Shown in pieces: positions 44,972 to 52,474 of a DNA stretch of 64,000 nucleotides. The notes beneath the pieces were generated by a model that worked only from the letters and a program-made list of their open reading frames with translations, did no database searches and had not been told where the DNA came from. This DNA comes from Rikenellaceae bacterium (lineage in GTDB: Bacteria > Bacteroidota > Bacteroidia > Bacteroidales > Rikenellaceae). The stretch lies in NCBI GenBank assembly GCA_015059735.1, contig SUZX01000003.1, forward strand, positions 1-64,000, written 5' to 3'. The position numbers were made by a program, and so were the translations under genes. Position 1 is the first letter of the stretch, and each line of letters begins with the position of its first letter.

Positions 44972-46444
44972 ATGTCAAACGAAATGTCTCGCCGTAATTT
45001 CCTGAAAACGGGAGCAACGGCAGCCCTCGGTTTAGCGGTAGTCCCCAACACCGTATTGGGTAAGAAATTCGGGCACACAGCTCCGAGTGATAAGTTGAAT
45101 ATCTTGGGTGTTGGTGTTGGCGGTCGCGGTGCAAGTGTATTGCGCGGATTCAAAGGCCAAAATATCATTGGCTTGTGCGATGTCGACTGGAAATATGCCG
45201 ATCGTGTCTTCAAGGAGTACCCCAAAGCCAAGAAGTTCAACGACTATCGCAAGATGTACGACAAAATGCTCAAATCGGCCGATGCCGTCATGGTAGCCAC
45301 TGCCGACCACACGCACGCCATCATCGCCGCTGAGGCAATGACTGCCGGCAAACACGTCTATGTTGAGAAACCATTGACTCACTCGGTTTACGAGTCGCGT
45401 CTGCTCACCAAACTCGCAGCCAAATATCAGGTAGCTACCCAGATGGGTAATCAAGGAGCTTCGGGAGAGGGTGTTCGCACGGCTTGTGAATGGATTTGGA
45501 ATGGCGAAATCGGAGAGATTCGCAAAGTCGAAGCTTTTACCGACCGTCCGATCTGGCCACAAGGTTTGGCTCGCCCCGAAGGAGATCAAGCCATCCCCAG
45601 CACCATGAACTGGGACGCTTTCATCGGTCCGGCTCCCTATCGTCCTTACAACGAGATTTATACCCCGTGGAATTTCCGTGGATGGTGGGATTTCGGTACG
45701 GGAGCATTGGGCGATATGGCCTGCCATATCCTGCACCCCGTATTCAAGGGTCTGAACCTGCGTTATCCGACAAAAGTACAAGGTAGTTCGACCTCGTTGC
45801 TAACCGACTCATGTCCGTCGGCACAGATCGTGAAGTTCACCTTCCCCGCACGTGACAACATGCCCAAAGTGGCCATGCCCGAGGTGGAGGTTTATTGGTA
45901 CGATGGCGGTTTGAAACCGGAGCGTCCGGAAGGATTGCCCGCAGGCAAAGATCTCAACTATCAAGGTGGCGGCGTGATCTTCCACGGCACGAAAGACACC
46001 CTGATCTGTGGTTGCTACGGACGTAAGCCCTACCTGCTCTCTGGTCGTGTACCTTCTGCCCCGAAGGTATTGCGCAGAGTTACCGAAACCCATTACATGG
46101 ACTGGGTTCGCGCCTGCAAAGAGGATCCCGCCAACCGCGTATTGTGCGCATCGGATTTCAGCGAGGCTGGTCCGTTCAACGAGATGGTAGTCATGGGTGT
46201 TTTGGCTATCCGTCTGCAAAATCTCCATCAGGAGTTGCATTGGGATGGTGAGAACATGCGCTTCACGAACATTCCGGCAGGAGCCACGATCAAGACCATG
46301 ATCAAAGACGGCTTCTCGATCAAAGACGGACACCCCACGTTCAACAAGACATATACCGATCCGGTTGACGCCAACCAATTTGCCTCTGAGTTGATCAAAC
46401 ACAACTACCGCGAGGGTTGGAAGTTGCCCGACATGCCCCTTTAA
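44972..46444 (+). CDS. Tat-exported Gfo/Idh/MocA family oxidoreductase
   Basis: Nicotinamide-dependent sugar oxidoreductase exported folded by the Tat pathway. The N-terminus has a perfect twin-arginine signal, SRRNFLK, with a weakly hydrophobic core (TGATAALGLAVVPNTVLG). The Rossmann domain follows: LNILGVGVGGRGASVLRGF, GLCDVDWKYADRVFKEYP, MVATADHTHAIIAAEAMTAGKHVYVEKPLTHS, where the Lys of EKP is the catalytic-type residue of the family. The C-terminal half contains the substrate domain with many Trp and Tyr (TPWNFRGWWDFGTGALGDMACHILHP). 490 aa. I infer oxidation of a sugar hydroxyl, probably at C3, from the DUF1080 and TIM-barrel genes behind it. Zymomonas glucose-fructose oxidoreductase is a precedent for a Tat-exported member with tightly bound cofactor. 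Confidence 0.92.
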   Translation: MSNEMSRRNFLKTGATAALGLAVVPNTVLGKKFGHTAPSDKLNILGVGVGGRGASVLRGFKGQNIIGLCDVDWKYADRVFKEYPKAKKFNDYRKMYDKMLKSADAVMVATADHTHAIIAAEAMTAGKHVYVEKPLTHSVYESRLLTKLAAKYQVATQMGNQGASGEGVRTACEWIWNGEIGEIRKVEAFTDRPIWPQGLARPEGDQAIPSTMNWDAFIGPAPYRPYNEIYTPWNFRGWWDFGTGALGDMACHILHPVFKGLNLRYPTKVQGSSTSLLTDSCPSAQIVKFTFPARDNMPKVAMPEVEVYWYDGGLKPERPEGLPAGKDLNYQGGGVIFHGTKDTLICGCYGRKPYLLSGRVPSAPKVLRRVTETHYMDWVRACKEDPANRVLCASDFSEAGPFNEMVVMGVLAIRLQNLHQELHWDGENMRFTNIPAGATIKTMIKDGFSIKDGHPTFNKTYTDPVDANQFASELIKHNYREGWKLPDMPL

Positions 46445-46480
46445 TCAAAAAAAATCACGACATTAAACACATAATCAATC

Positions 46481-47329
46481 ATGAAAAAGAGTTTGATTCT
46501 CATGGCATCGTTGGCTATGGTAGCCTGCGGTAGCCGCGCAGCCAAAACACAAAGCACCGAAAGTGAAGCAAGCGCAACACCTCAATACACCGTTATAGAG
46601 AATGCCCAAATCGACTTGGCCCAACTGCCGCAAGATAAAGATGGTTATTACATCCTCTTCGATGGCAAAACTTTGAACGGCTGGCGTGGTTACGGCAAAC
46701 AGCACGTTCCTTCGAAGTGGACCGTTGAAGACGGCGCCATCAAATTCAACGGCACGGGTGGCGGTGAAGCCCAAGACGGCGACGGCGGCGACCTGATCTT
46801 TACGCGCAAATTCAAGAACTTCGAGTTGGAACTCGAATGGAAAGTTTCGAAAGGCGGCAACTCGGGTATCTTCTACCTTGCACAAGAGGTTGAGACCGAA
46901 AAAGACGGCAAAAAGAAGATGCAGCCCATCTACATTTCGAGTCCCGAGTATCAGGTACTCGACAATGCCAACCACCCCGACGCAAAACTCGGCAAAGATG
47001 GCAACCGCCAATCGGCATCGCTCTACGACATGATTCCGGCTGTTCCGCAGAACCAGAAACCTTACGGTGAGTGGAACAAAGCCAAGATCATGGTTTACAA
47101 AGGCACGGTTATACACGGTCAAAACGGTGAAAACGTCGTAGAGTATCACCTTTGGACTCCCCAATGGACCGAGATGTTGGAGGCCAGCAAGTTCAGCTCG
47201 AAGAAGTGGCCGTTGGCATTTGAGTTGCTCAACAACTGCGGTGGTGCCAACCGCGAGGGTTACTTCGGTCTGCAAGATCATGGCGACGATGTTTGGTATC
47301 GCAACATCCGCATCAAGATTCTCGACTAA
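46481..47329 (+). CDS. DUF1080 / 3-keto-disaccharide hydrolase family lipoprotein
   Basis: A 282-aa lipoprotein (MKKSLILMASLAMVACGS; lipobox MVAC) of the Pfam DUF1080 family, renamed 3-keto-disaccharide hydrolase, with a concanavalin-like beta-sandwich. Family blocks: YYILFDGKTLNGWRGYG, WTVEDGAIKFNGTGGG, DLIFTRKFKNFELELEWKVSKGGNSGIFYLAQE, SPEYQVLDNANHPD, and GYFGLQDHGDDVWYRNIRIKIL at the end. Members cleave glycosidic bonds after C3 oxidation of the sugar. It follows the oxidoreductase by 36 nt and precedes a TIM-barrel gene by 27 nt, so a shared pathway is likely. It is probably anchored at the periplasmic or outer face, where it would meet the Tat-exported enzyme. Confidence 0.92.
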   Translation: MKKSLILMASLAMVACGSRAAKTQSTESEASATPQYTVIENAQIDLAQLPQDKDGYYILFDGKTLNGWRGYGKQHVPSKWTVEDGAIKFNGTGGGEAQDGDGGDLIFTRKFKNFELELEWKVSKGGNSGIFYLAQEVETEKDGKKKMQPIYISSPEYQVLDNANHPDAKLGKDGNRQSASLYDMIPAVPQNQKPYGEWNKAKIMVYKGTVIHGQNGENVVEYHLWTPQWTEMLEASKFSSKKWPLAFELLNNCGGANREGYFGLQDHGDDVWYRNIRIKILD

Positions 47330-47356
47330 TTCGCAACTTTATAAACCACATTCGTA

Positions 47357-48268
47357 ATGAAACGTTGCATTTTGTGGATGTTGGTAATTCTGCTTTCCGG
47401 AATCGTCTCTCCCGAGACGGTTTCGGCAAAGCCGAAAAAGAAATCGGGAAAGAAAGAGATCGCCATACAGCTCTACTCGATTCGCCACCTGCTTAGAAAA
47501 GATGGGAAATATGTCGGCAATCTGCCGGAGGCTCTCAAAAGCTTGGCCAAAATGGGCTACACAGGTGTTGAGGCCGCCAACTACAAAAACGGTAAATTCT
47601 ACGGCATGACACCGGTAGAGTTCCGCAAGGCTGTAGAGGATGCTGGCATGAAAGTTCTGTCTTCACATACCACCAAACGTCTTACCGCCGAAGAGTTGGA
47701 GTCGGGAGACTACTCAAAAGCACTCAAATGGTGGGAACAATGTATTGCCGACCATAAAGCCGCCGGCATGACCTACATTGTCACCCCTTCGATCCAACGT
47801 AAGGGCATAAAAAACCTTGCCCAATTGGAGACCTATTGCCGTTATTTCAACGCCATTGGCGAGATGTGCAAAAAAGCCGGTCTGCAATACGGCTATCACA
47901 ACCACGATTTCGAATTCAAGAAGATCGAAGATCAAGTGATGCTCGACTACATGATTCAGCACACCGATCCGAACGTGGTATTCTTCCAGATGGACGTATA
48001 TTGGGTGGTTCGCGGACAAGCAAGTCCGGTGGATTACATCAACAAATACCCGGGACGTTTCAAGATTTTGCACATCAAAGATGAGCGTGAAATCGGACAG
48101 AGCGGAATGGTCGGATTTGATGCAATCTTTGCCAACACGAAAACGGCCGGCGTTGCCGACATCGTAGTCGAAGTCGAGCGTTACAGCGGCGACGTCGAGC
48201 AGAGCATAAAACAGAGTATCGATTATCTGTTGGCGGCTCCGTTTGTCAAAGCATCGTATCGCAAATAA
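47357..48268 (+). CDS. Exported sugar phosphate isomerase/epimerase-like TIM barrel
   Basis: A 303-aa protein of the xylose-isomerase-like TIM-barrel superfamily (AP endonuclease 2 fold) with a cleavable signal peptide (MKRCILWMLVILLSGIVSPETVSA). Barrel segments with likely metal ligands are GYTGVEAANY, LQYGYHNHDFEF (His), NVVFFQMDVYWVVRG (Asp), RFKILHIKDE (His) and DIVVEVERY (Glu). The export signal argues against action on sugar phosphates. Relatives act with Gfo/Idh/MocA and DUF1080 proteins in 3-keto-sugar metabolism, as lyase, hydratase or epimerase. Which of these applies is unknown. A terminator-like hairpin separates it from tatC. Confidence 0.9.
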   Translation: MKRCILWMLVILLSGIVSPETVSAKPKKKSGKKEIAIQLYSIRHLLRKDGKYVGNLPEALKSLAKMGYTGVEAANYKNGKFYGMTPVEFRKAVEDAGMKVLSSHTTKRLTAEELESGDYSKALKWWEQCIADHKAAGMTYIVTPSIQRKGIKNLAQLETYCRYFNAIGEMCKKAGLQYGYHNHDFEFKKIEDQVMLDYMIQHTDPNVVFFQMDVYWVVRGQASPVDYINKYPGRFKILHIKDEREIGQSGMVGFDAIFANTKTAGVADIVVEVERYSGDVEQSIKQSIDYLLAAPFVKASYRK

Positions 48269-48296
48269 AAGCGACCTATCGATAAAAAACTTTTGG

Positions 48297-48330
48297 CTTC
48301 GGATGCCGCGTGGCGGTATCCGAAGTTTTT
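48297..48330 (+). terminator. Intrinsic terminator or attenuator between the TIM-barrel gene and tatC
   Basis: CTTCGGAT-g-CCGC-gtg-GCGG-t-ATCCGAAG followed by TTTTT: twelve base pairs with one internal mismatch pair and a 3-nt loop. It lies 24 nt upstream of the tatC ATG, in the same orientation as the operon. It should lower tatC expression relative to the upstream genes. Confidence 0.75.
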
Positions 48331-48354
48331 CACACTAAACAGGAAATTTACCCT

Positions 48355-49452
48355 ATGTCACAGGAATATACGGAGGAAGAAACCAAAACATTTTGGGGTC
48401 ATTTGGAAGATCTGCGTTGGAGTCTAATGCGGGTGGTGGCAGTGCTATTCGTTGGCTTCATCGCTAGTTTTGCTGCCATGCGCGAATTTTTATTCGACAA
48501 GATCGTGATGGCTCCCACCACCTCCGATTTTATTCTCTACCGTTGGATTGCCGCTTTGGGAGAGCCGTTCGCTTCGTTTGGTGAGCCTTTCTCGGTGCAG
48601 ATCATCAACATCAAGGTCACGTCGCAATTCATGACCCATATCAGCATGTCGTTTTGGTTTGCGTTGTTGATCACATTTCCATACCTAATATTCGAGATAT
48701 GGCGGTTCATACAGCCGGCTCTATTCCGCGAAGAGAAACGCAACATAGCCATCGCATTTGTCTGCGGAACAGGCATGTTTTTCCTCGGATGTTTAGTGGG
48801 TTATCTGTTGGTATTCCCTTTGATGTTCCGCTTTTTGGCCGAATATCAACTCAGCACCGAGATTGCTAATCAGATCTCTCTTACCTCATACACAGGCAAC
48901 TTTTTGGGAATGATATTTGTCATGGGTATCGTTTTCGAATTACCACTACTCACATGGTTGCTTTCGAGATTGGGCTTGGTCAATCGAAAGATGTTGCAAA
49001 ACTACCGTCGTCACGCGGTAGTTGCATTGCTTGTGCTATCGGCGATCATCACGCCATCGGGGGATCCTTTTACGCTTTTTGTGGTATTCCTACCACTCTA
49101 CATGCTTTATGAGGTAGGCATCTTCTTTGCCCGAAAAGCAGAGATAGCGGACGACAACAATGATGATGACGATCCTTTGCATCCGGACGGCAATCAAGAT
49201 AAAACAACTGAAACAACACCGGACAAAGAGGAGTCCGACTCTAAACCTTCATCGGCAGAAAAAGGTGTTGCAGCCGCCGGAATTACCACCCTTTCGGATA
49301 CTTCCGATGCTTCGGCAATCAGCTATGATTCGGGATACGACGAGGACGACGGATACCTGCCGGAGGAGAAATCCCCCTATCCCACCTACGAAGGCGACTC
49401 GGAGGATTACGAAGTGCCCGACGAATATATGGAAGAGGACGAAGAGGATTGA
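48355..49452 (+). CDS. tatC: Sec-independent protein translocase TatC with an acidic tail
   Basis: Multi-spanning receptor of the Tat translocase. I start at MSQEYTEEETKTFWGHLEDLRWSLMR, which holds the conserved HLEDLR motif; the ORF-track start lies inside the hairpin upstream. Six helices follow, with TSQFMTHISMSFWFALLITFPYLIFEIWRFIQPAL (the P-Y-x-x-E/F-IWxFIxPAL block) and FVMGIVFELPLL. The conserved core ends near 260. The remaining 104 residues (AEIADDNNDDDDPLHPDG ... DEYMEEDEED) are an Asp/Glu-rich, probably disordered cytoplasmic extension, absent from the 258-aa E. coli TatC. Together with tatA it makes a minimal two-component translocase. Confidence 0.95.
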   Translation: MSQEYTEEETKTFWGHLEDLRWSLMRVVAVLFVGFIASFAAMREFLFDKIVMAPTTSDFILYRWIAALGEPFASFGEPFSVQIINIKVTSQFMTHISMSFWFALLITFPYLIFEIWRFIQPALFREEKRNIAIAFVCGTGMFFLGCLVGYLLVFPLMFRFLAEYQLSTEIANQISLTSYTGNFLGMIFVMGIVFELPLLTWLLSRLGLVNRKMLQNYRRHAVVALLVLSAIITPSGDPFTLFVVFLPLYMLYEVGIFFARKAEIADDNNDDDDPLHPDGNQDKTTETTPDKEESDSKPSSAEKGVAAAGITTLSDTSDASAISYDSGYDEDDGYLPEEKSPYPTYEGDSEDYEVPDEYMEEDEED

Positions 49453-49504
49453 TCGAAAACAAGAAAGAGGTTATTTACACGTTGGAGTAAATCGTCGGAT
49501 ATAA

Positions 49505-49540
49505 AACAAAGCCCTGCTGATTAAGCAGGGCTTGTTGTTT
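49505..49540. terminator. Bidirectional terminator between tatC and the serine hydrolase
   Basis: AAGCCCTGCT-gatta-AGCAGGGCTT, a 10-bp stem, followed by GTTGTTTG on the plus strand and by TGTTTTAT on the minus strand. It separates two convergent genes. Confidence 0.75.
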
Positions 49541-49559
49541 GATCGTAACGAACAAATCT

Positions 49560-50720
49560 TTAGAATTCTGATCCGTTATAGTTGGGTTGGAAGATACTCA
49601 TCAATTTGGAATGAATTTTGGCTCCGTTGGCACTGTTGGTGAAATAGACCATATAGGTCTTCTTCTCGGGCATGATCCAGAAACGGCAACGGAAGTTGCG
49701 GTTGCTACCGGTATGTCCCCATACAGGACCCCACTCCGTTCCTTCGTTGGGATTGATACGGATACCCAATCCGAAATATTTGCCGGCGTTGTTGATAGGT
49801 CTCCATGCTGTGAGCATCATTTTGTGGGTTTCGGGTTTCAGGAACTTACCCTCCATCAAAGCCTCGATGAAACGCGAGAAATCTTTCACATTGGTACGCA
49901 TAGAATAGGCACTGTTGCTCTTCATGCTCTTGCGCTGACCGCTGGTTCTAAAATCGGAATAGTAGCCGGAAGCTGCCTGTTGAGCATACTCCGGACGCCA
50001 CTCATAACTAGTGCTGGTCATACCCAGCGGATCGAAAACATATTTACGCGCCAATTGTTCGAGCGATGAACCGGTAATATGCTCTACGACACGTTGCAGA
50101 TACCACATACCCTCGCCCGAATAGCGATGTTTTGCGTTGGGTTTGAATGCAAATCTAAGTTTTGCGCCACTGGGACTGCTTTTCCTCGCCCAATTGGGCA
50201 ATCCGGTACCATGAGTCAACACCATACGGGCTGTAACCAACTTCGCCCTCTCGACATTTTGGGCACTCTTTTCGGGATTATCGGGATAAGCATCTTGGAA
50301 ACGCTCCTCCACATAGCCCAAATACTCCCACAGTGGTTTATCGAGATCGATGATTCCCTTGTCATAAAGTTGCAACACCAAATAGCTGAAAACCACCTTA
50401 CTTATCGAACAAGCCTGATAAACCGTCGTACAATCGGACTCCGTTACGAAATCAAACTGAGCAGATTCGAAACAGAAATAACGATCGGGGGTTTTGTAAG
50501 CGAGTTGAATCAACGGAATGTTAAGTTCGGTAGCAAACTTTTTGACCTGCTTTTTATACCATTTTTTCGATTTCTGTCCCGGGACATTTTCGGGCAGAGA
50601 ATGCTCGTTCTTCTTGGATTTAGCAGCCTCCAAATCATTGGCCTGCAAATCCGCTGAGCAAAGCAACATCAACGCCAATGCAACTACGGGAAAAATCCGT
50701 GTGAATACTTTTGTTTTCAT
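49560..50720 (-). CDS. Exported serine hydrolase, beta-lactamase class C / PBP4* family
   Basis: A 386-aa secreted protein (signal MKTKVFTRIFPVVALALMLLCSADLQA) with the penicillin-binding fold. The nucleophile motif SxxK is SISK at about 105-108 (YQACSISKVVFSYLVLQL). The second motif is YSG in HRYSGEGMWYLQRVVEHITG (YxN-like) and the third is HTG in VWGHTGSNRNF. NWARKSSPSG and GLGIRINPNEGTEWG fit the same family. Such proteins are often esterases or D-aminopeptidases rather than true beta-lactamases, and the YSG variant favours that. A TATTTTTG element at 50750-50757 may be its promoter. It stands alone between convergent and divergent neighbours. Confidence 0.87.
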   Translation of the reverse strand: MKTKVFTRIFPVVALALMLLCSADLQANDLEAAKSKKNEHSLPENVPGQKSKKWYKKQVKKFATELNIPLIQLAYKTPDRYFCFESAQFDFVTESDCTTVYQACSISKVVFSYLVLQLYDKGIIDLDKPLWEYLGYVEERFQDAYPDNPEKSAQNVERAKLVTARMVLTHGTGLPNWARKSSPSGAKLRFAFKPNAKHRYSGEGMWYLQRVVEHITGSSLEQLARKYVFDPLGMTSTSYEWRPEYAQQAASGYYSDFRTSGQRKSMKSNSAYSMRTNVKDFSRFIEALMEGKFLKPETHKMMLTAWRPINNAGKYFGLGIRINPNEGTEWGPVWGHTGSNRNFRCRFWIMPEKKTYMVYFTNSANGAKIHSKLMSIFQPNYNGSEF

Positions 50721-50749
50721 AACATGCGGTTAATAGTGATTTGTTGCAA

Positions 50750-50757
50750 CAAAAATA
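50750..50757 (-). promoter_or_regulatory. Promoter -7 element of the serine hydrolase gene
   Basis: Minus strand TATTTTTG, 29 nt before the ATG at 50720. No good -33 box. Confidence 0.4.
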
Positions 50758-50811
50758 GGCAAAAAATCCGAAATATCTTTCAACAGATAGCAATTCTGCC
50801 ACAATTTTCAC

Positions 50812-50819
50812 TATATTTG
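50812..50819 (+). promoter_or_regulatory. Promoter -7 element of the two-component operon
   Basis: Plus strand TATATTTG. The ORF-track ATG at 50821 directly follows it and would precede the transcription start, so the ATG at 50842 is preferred. Confidence 0.55.
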
Positions 50820-50841
50820 TATGTGTATAAATTTCGCATCC

Positions 50842-51804
50842 ATGTTGATTAAGATTCTGCTTGTCGTTTCGATCCTTATTCAGATCATCGCTTCGGTTTA
50901 TGCGTTAAAATTGGTGCGCATGACCAAGTACAACTCGGTGTGGATACTTTTTATCATCGGATTCTTTCTGCTCTCTGTCGAACGTTTTGTCAAGTTACTC
51001 TCTGTTTCAGAGGTTTCCGATGAAACAGAATGGTGGTTTGTCTATTTGGCGGTAGTGATCTCGATATGTCTTTCGATCGGGGTAATGTATGCACACAAAC
51101 TTTTCAAATACATCGAACGGCTGAATCGCCAACGGCAGATGCTGAATCGACGGATTCTCACAGCAGTATTGCGCACCGAAGAGAAAGCCCGATCGCGGTT
51201 TTCAAAGGAACTGCATGACGGGTTAGGGCCACTGCTCTCATCGGCCAAGATGTCGCTTACGGCACTTGCGCGCGAGGAGAATAATCCCGAGCAACGCGAA
51301 ATCATCGACAACACAACTTATGTGATCAACGAAGCTATTCGCTCGCTACGCGAAATATCCAACAACCTCTCACCACATGTACTCAATGATTTCGGATTGG
51401 CACGCGGAATACAAAACTTCATCGACAAGAGTGCCGCAATGCACGACGTAAAGATCCGATTCACCACCAACCTGCGTTCGGAACGATTCGATACCGATGT
51501 GGAAGTGATCCTTTATCGGGTAATTTGCGAATTGATCAACAACTCGCTCAAACATGCAGCTTGCTCGGCAATTAATCTCTCGCTGTCGCAAAACGGAACG
51601 GAACTGACACTCGATTACACAGACAACGGAAGAGGATTCAATCCCGAAGCGATGTTGGATTGTGGCATGGGATTGTCAAATATCGATTCGCGCATCAACT
51701 CATTAGGAGGGACATTCGACATCGTGTCATCGAAAGGAAAAGGGATGCGAGCTGCCATCCGTATAAACACCCGAACCGATGGGGAGGGACACAACCATAA
51801 ATAA
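50842..51804 (+). CDS. Sensor histidine kinase, NarL/NarX (HisKA_3) type
   Basis: Membrane histidine kinase of 320 aa starting at MLIKILLVVSILIQII. Three hydrophobic segments (about 1-20, 34-52 and 66-83 from this start) form the sensor, with no sizeable periplasmic domain. The HisKA_3 dimerisation segment holds the phospho-acceptor His at about 125 in RFSKELHDGLGPLLSSAKMSL. The ATPase has the N box VICELINNSLKHA, LDYTDNGRGFNPEAMLDCGMGLSNIDSRINSLGGTF (G boxes) and a final GKGMRAAIRI. It is followed 5 nt later by its response regulator. The signal is unknown. Confidence 0.92.
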   Translation: MLIKILLVVSILIQIIASVYALKLVRMTKYNSVWILFIIGFFLLSVERFVKLLSVSEVSDETEWWFVYLAVVISICLSIGVMYAHKLFKYIERLNRQRQMLNRRILTAVLRTEEKARSRFSKELHDGLGPLLSSAKMSLTALAREENNPEQREIIDNTTYVINEAIRSLREISNNLSPHVLNDFGLARGIQNFIDKSAAMHDVKIRFTTNLRSERFDTDVEVILYRVICELINNSLKHAACSAINLSLSQNGTELTLDYTDNGRGFNPEAMLDCGMGLSNIDSRINSLGGTFDIVSSKGKGMRAAIRINTRTDGEGHNHK

Positions 51805-51809
51805 AGCCA

Positions 51810-52451
51810 ATGAGATCCGAATATCGCATAACACTAGTAGATGATCATTCGCTTTTCCGAAACGGATTGCGGGGGTTGCTAGAACATTATACCGGCTGTC
51901 GAGTGGTACACGAAGCCTCCGGAGGCGAGGAGTTTTTAGCCACCCTCGACACGTTAGAGACCGACATCGTCTTCATGGATTTTGCCATGCCCGGGATGGA
52001 CGGAGCGCGCACCACCGAATTGGCATTGGCACGTCGCCCCGACCTGAGAATCATCACCCTATCGATGTTCGGAGAGGAGAGTTACTATTCGCGCATGGTA
52101 CAGGCCGGAGCTCGTGGTTTTTTGTTGAAAGATTCGGATATTGAAGATGTGATCGAGGCGATCGATTCGGTCATGGCCGGAGGCAGTTATTTCTCGCCCC
52201 AACTGCTCTCTTCGCTTACGGGGCGGATGCGAACACGCGAAAACATCTCCGACGAACAACTCTCGGAGCGCGAGCGGGAAATCCTGATTGCCGTATGTCG
52301 CGGATTGTCGAATCAAGAGATTGCCGATGAACTCTTCATCTCGAAACGTACAGTCGATAAACATCGCGCCAACATTCTCGAAAAGACCGGATGTAAAAAT
52401 ACTGCTTCGTTGGTTGTATTTGCCATTCGAAACGGGATTGTCGAGATTTAA
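51810..52451 (+). CDS. Response regulator, NarL/FixJ family
   Basis: A 213-aa DNA-binding response regulator. The receiver domain has the acidic pair at ITLVDDHSLFRNGLRGLL, the phospho-acceptor Asp about 57 in DIVFMDFAMPGMDGARTTE, the Thr/Ser at IITLSMFGEESYYSRMVQAGARGFLLKDSD (with the conserved Lys). The C-terminal LuxR-type HTH is LSEREREILIAVCRGLSNQEIADELFISKRTVDKHRANILEKTGCKNTASLVVFA. It forms an operon with the kinase, 5 nt apart. The regulon is unknown, and no obvious binding site repeats were seen nearby. Confidence 0.95.
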   Translation: MRSEYRITLVDDHSLFRNGLRGLLEHYTGCRVVHEASGGEEFLATLDTLETDIVFMDFAMPGMDGARTTELALARRPDLRIITLSMFGEESYYSRMVQAGARGFLLKDSDIEDVIEAIDSVMAGGSYFSPQLLSSLTGRMRTRENISDEQLSEREREILIAVCRGLSNQEIADELFISKRTVDKHRANILEKTGCKNTASLVVFAIRNGIVEI

Positions 52452-52474
52452 GGGAGCGTAGTCTCCCTCGACCA

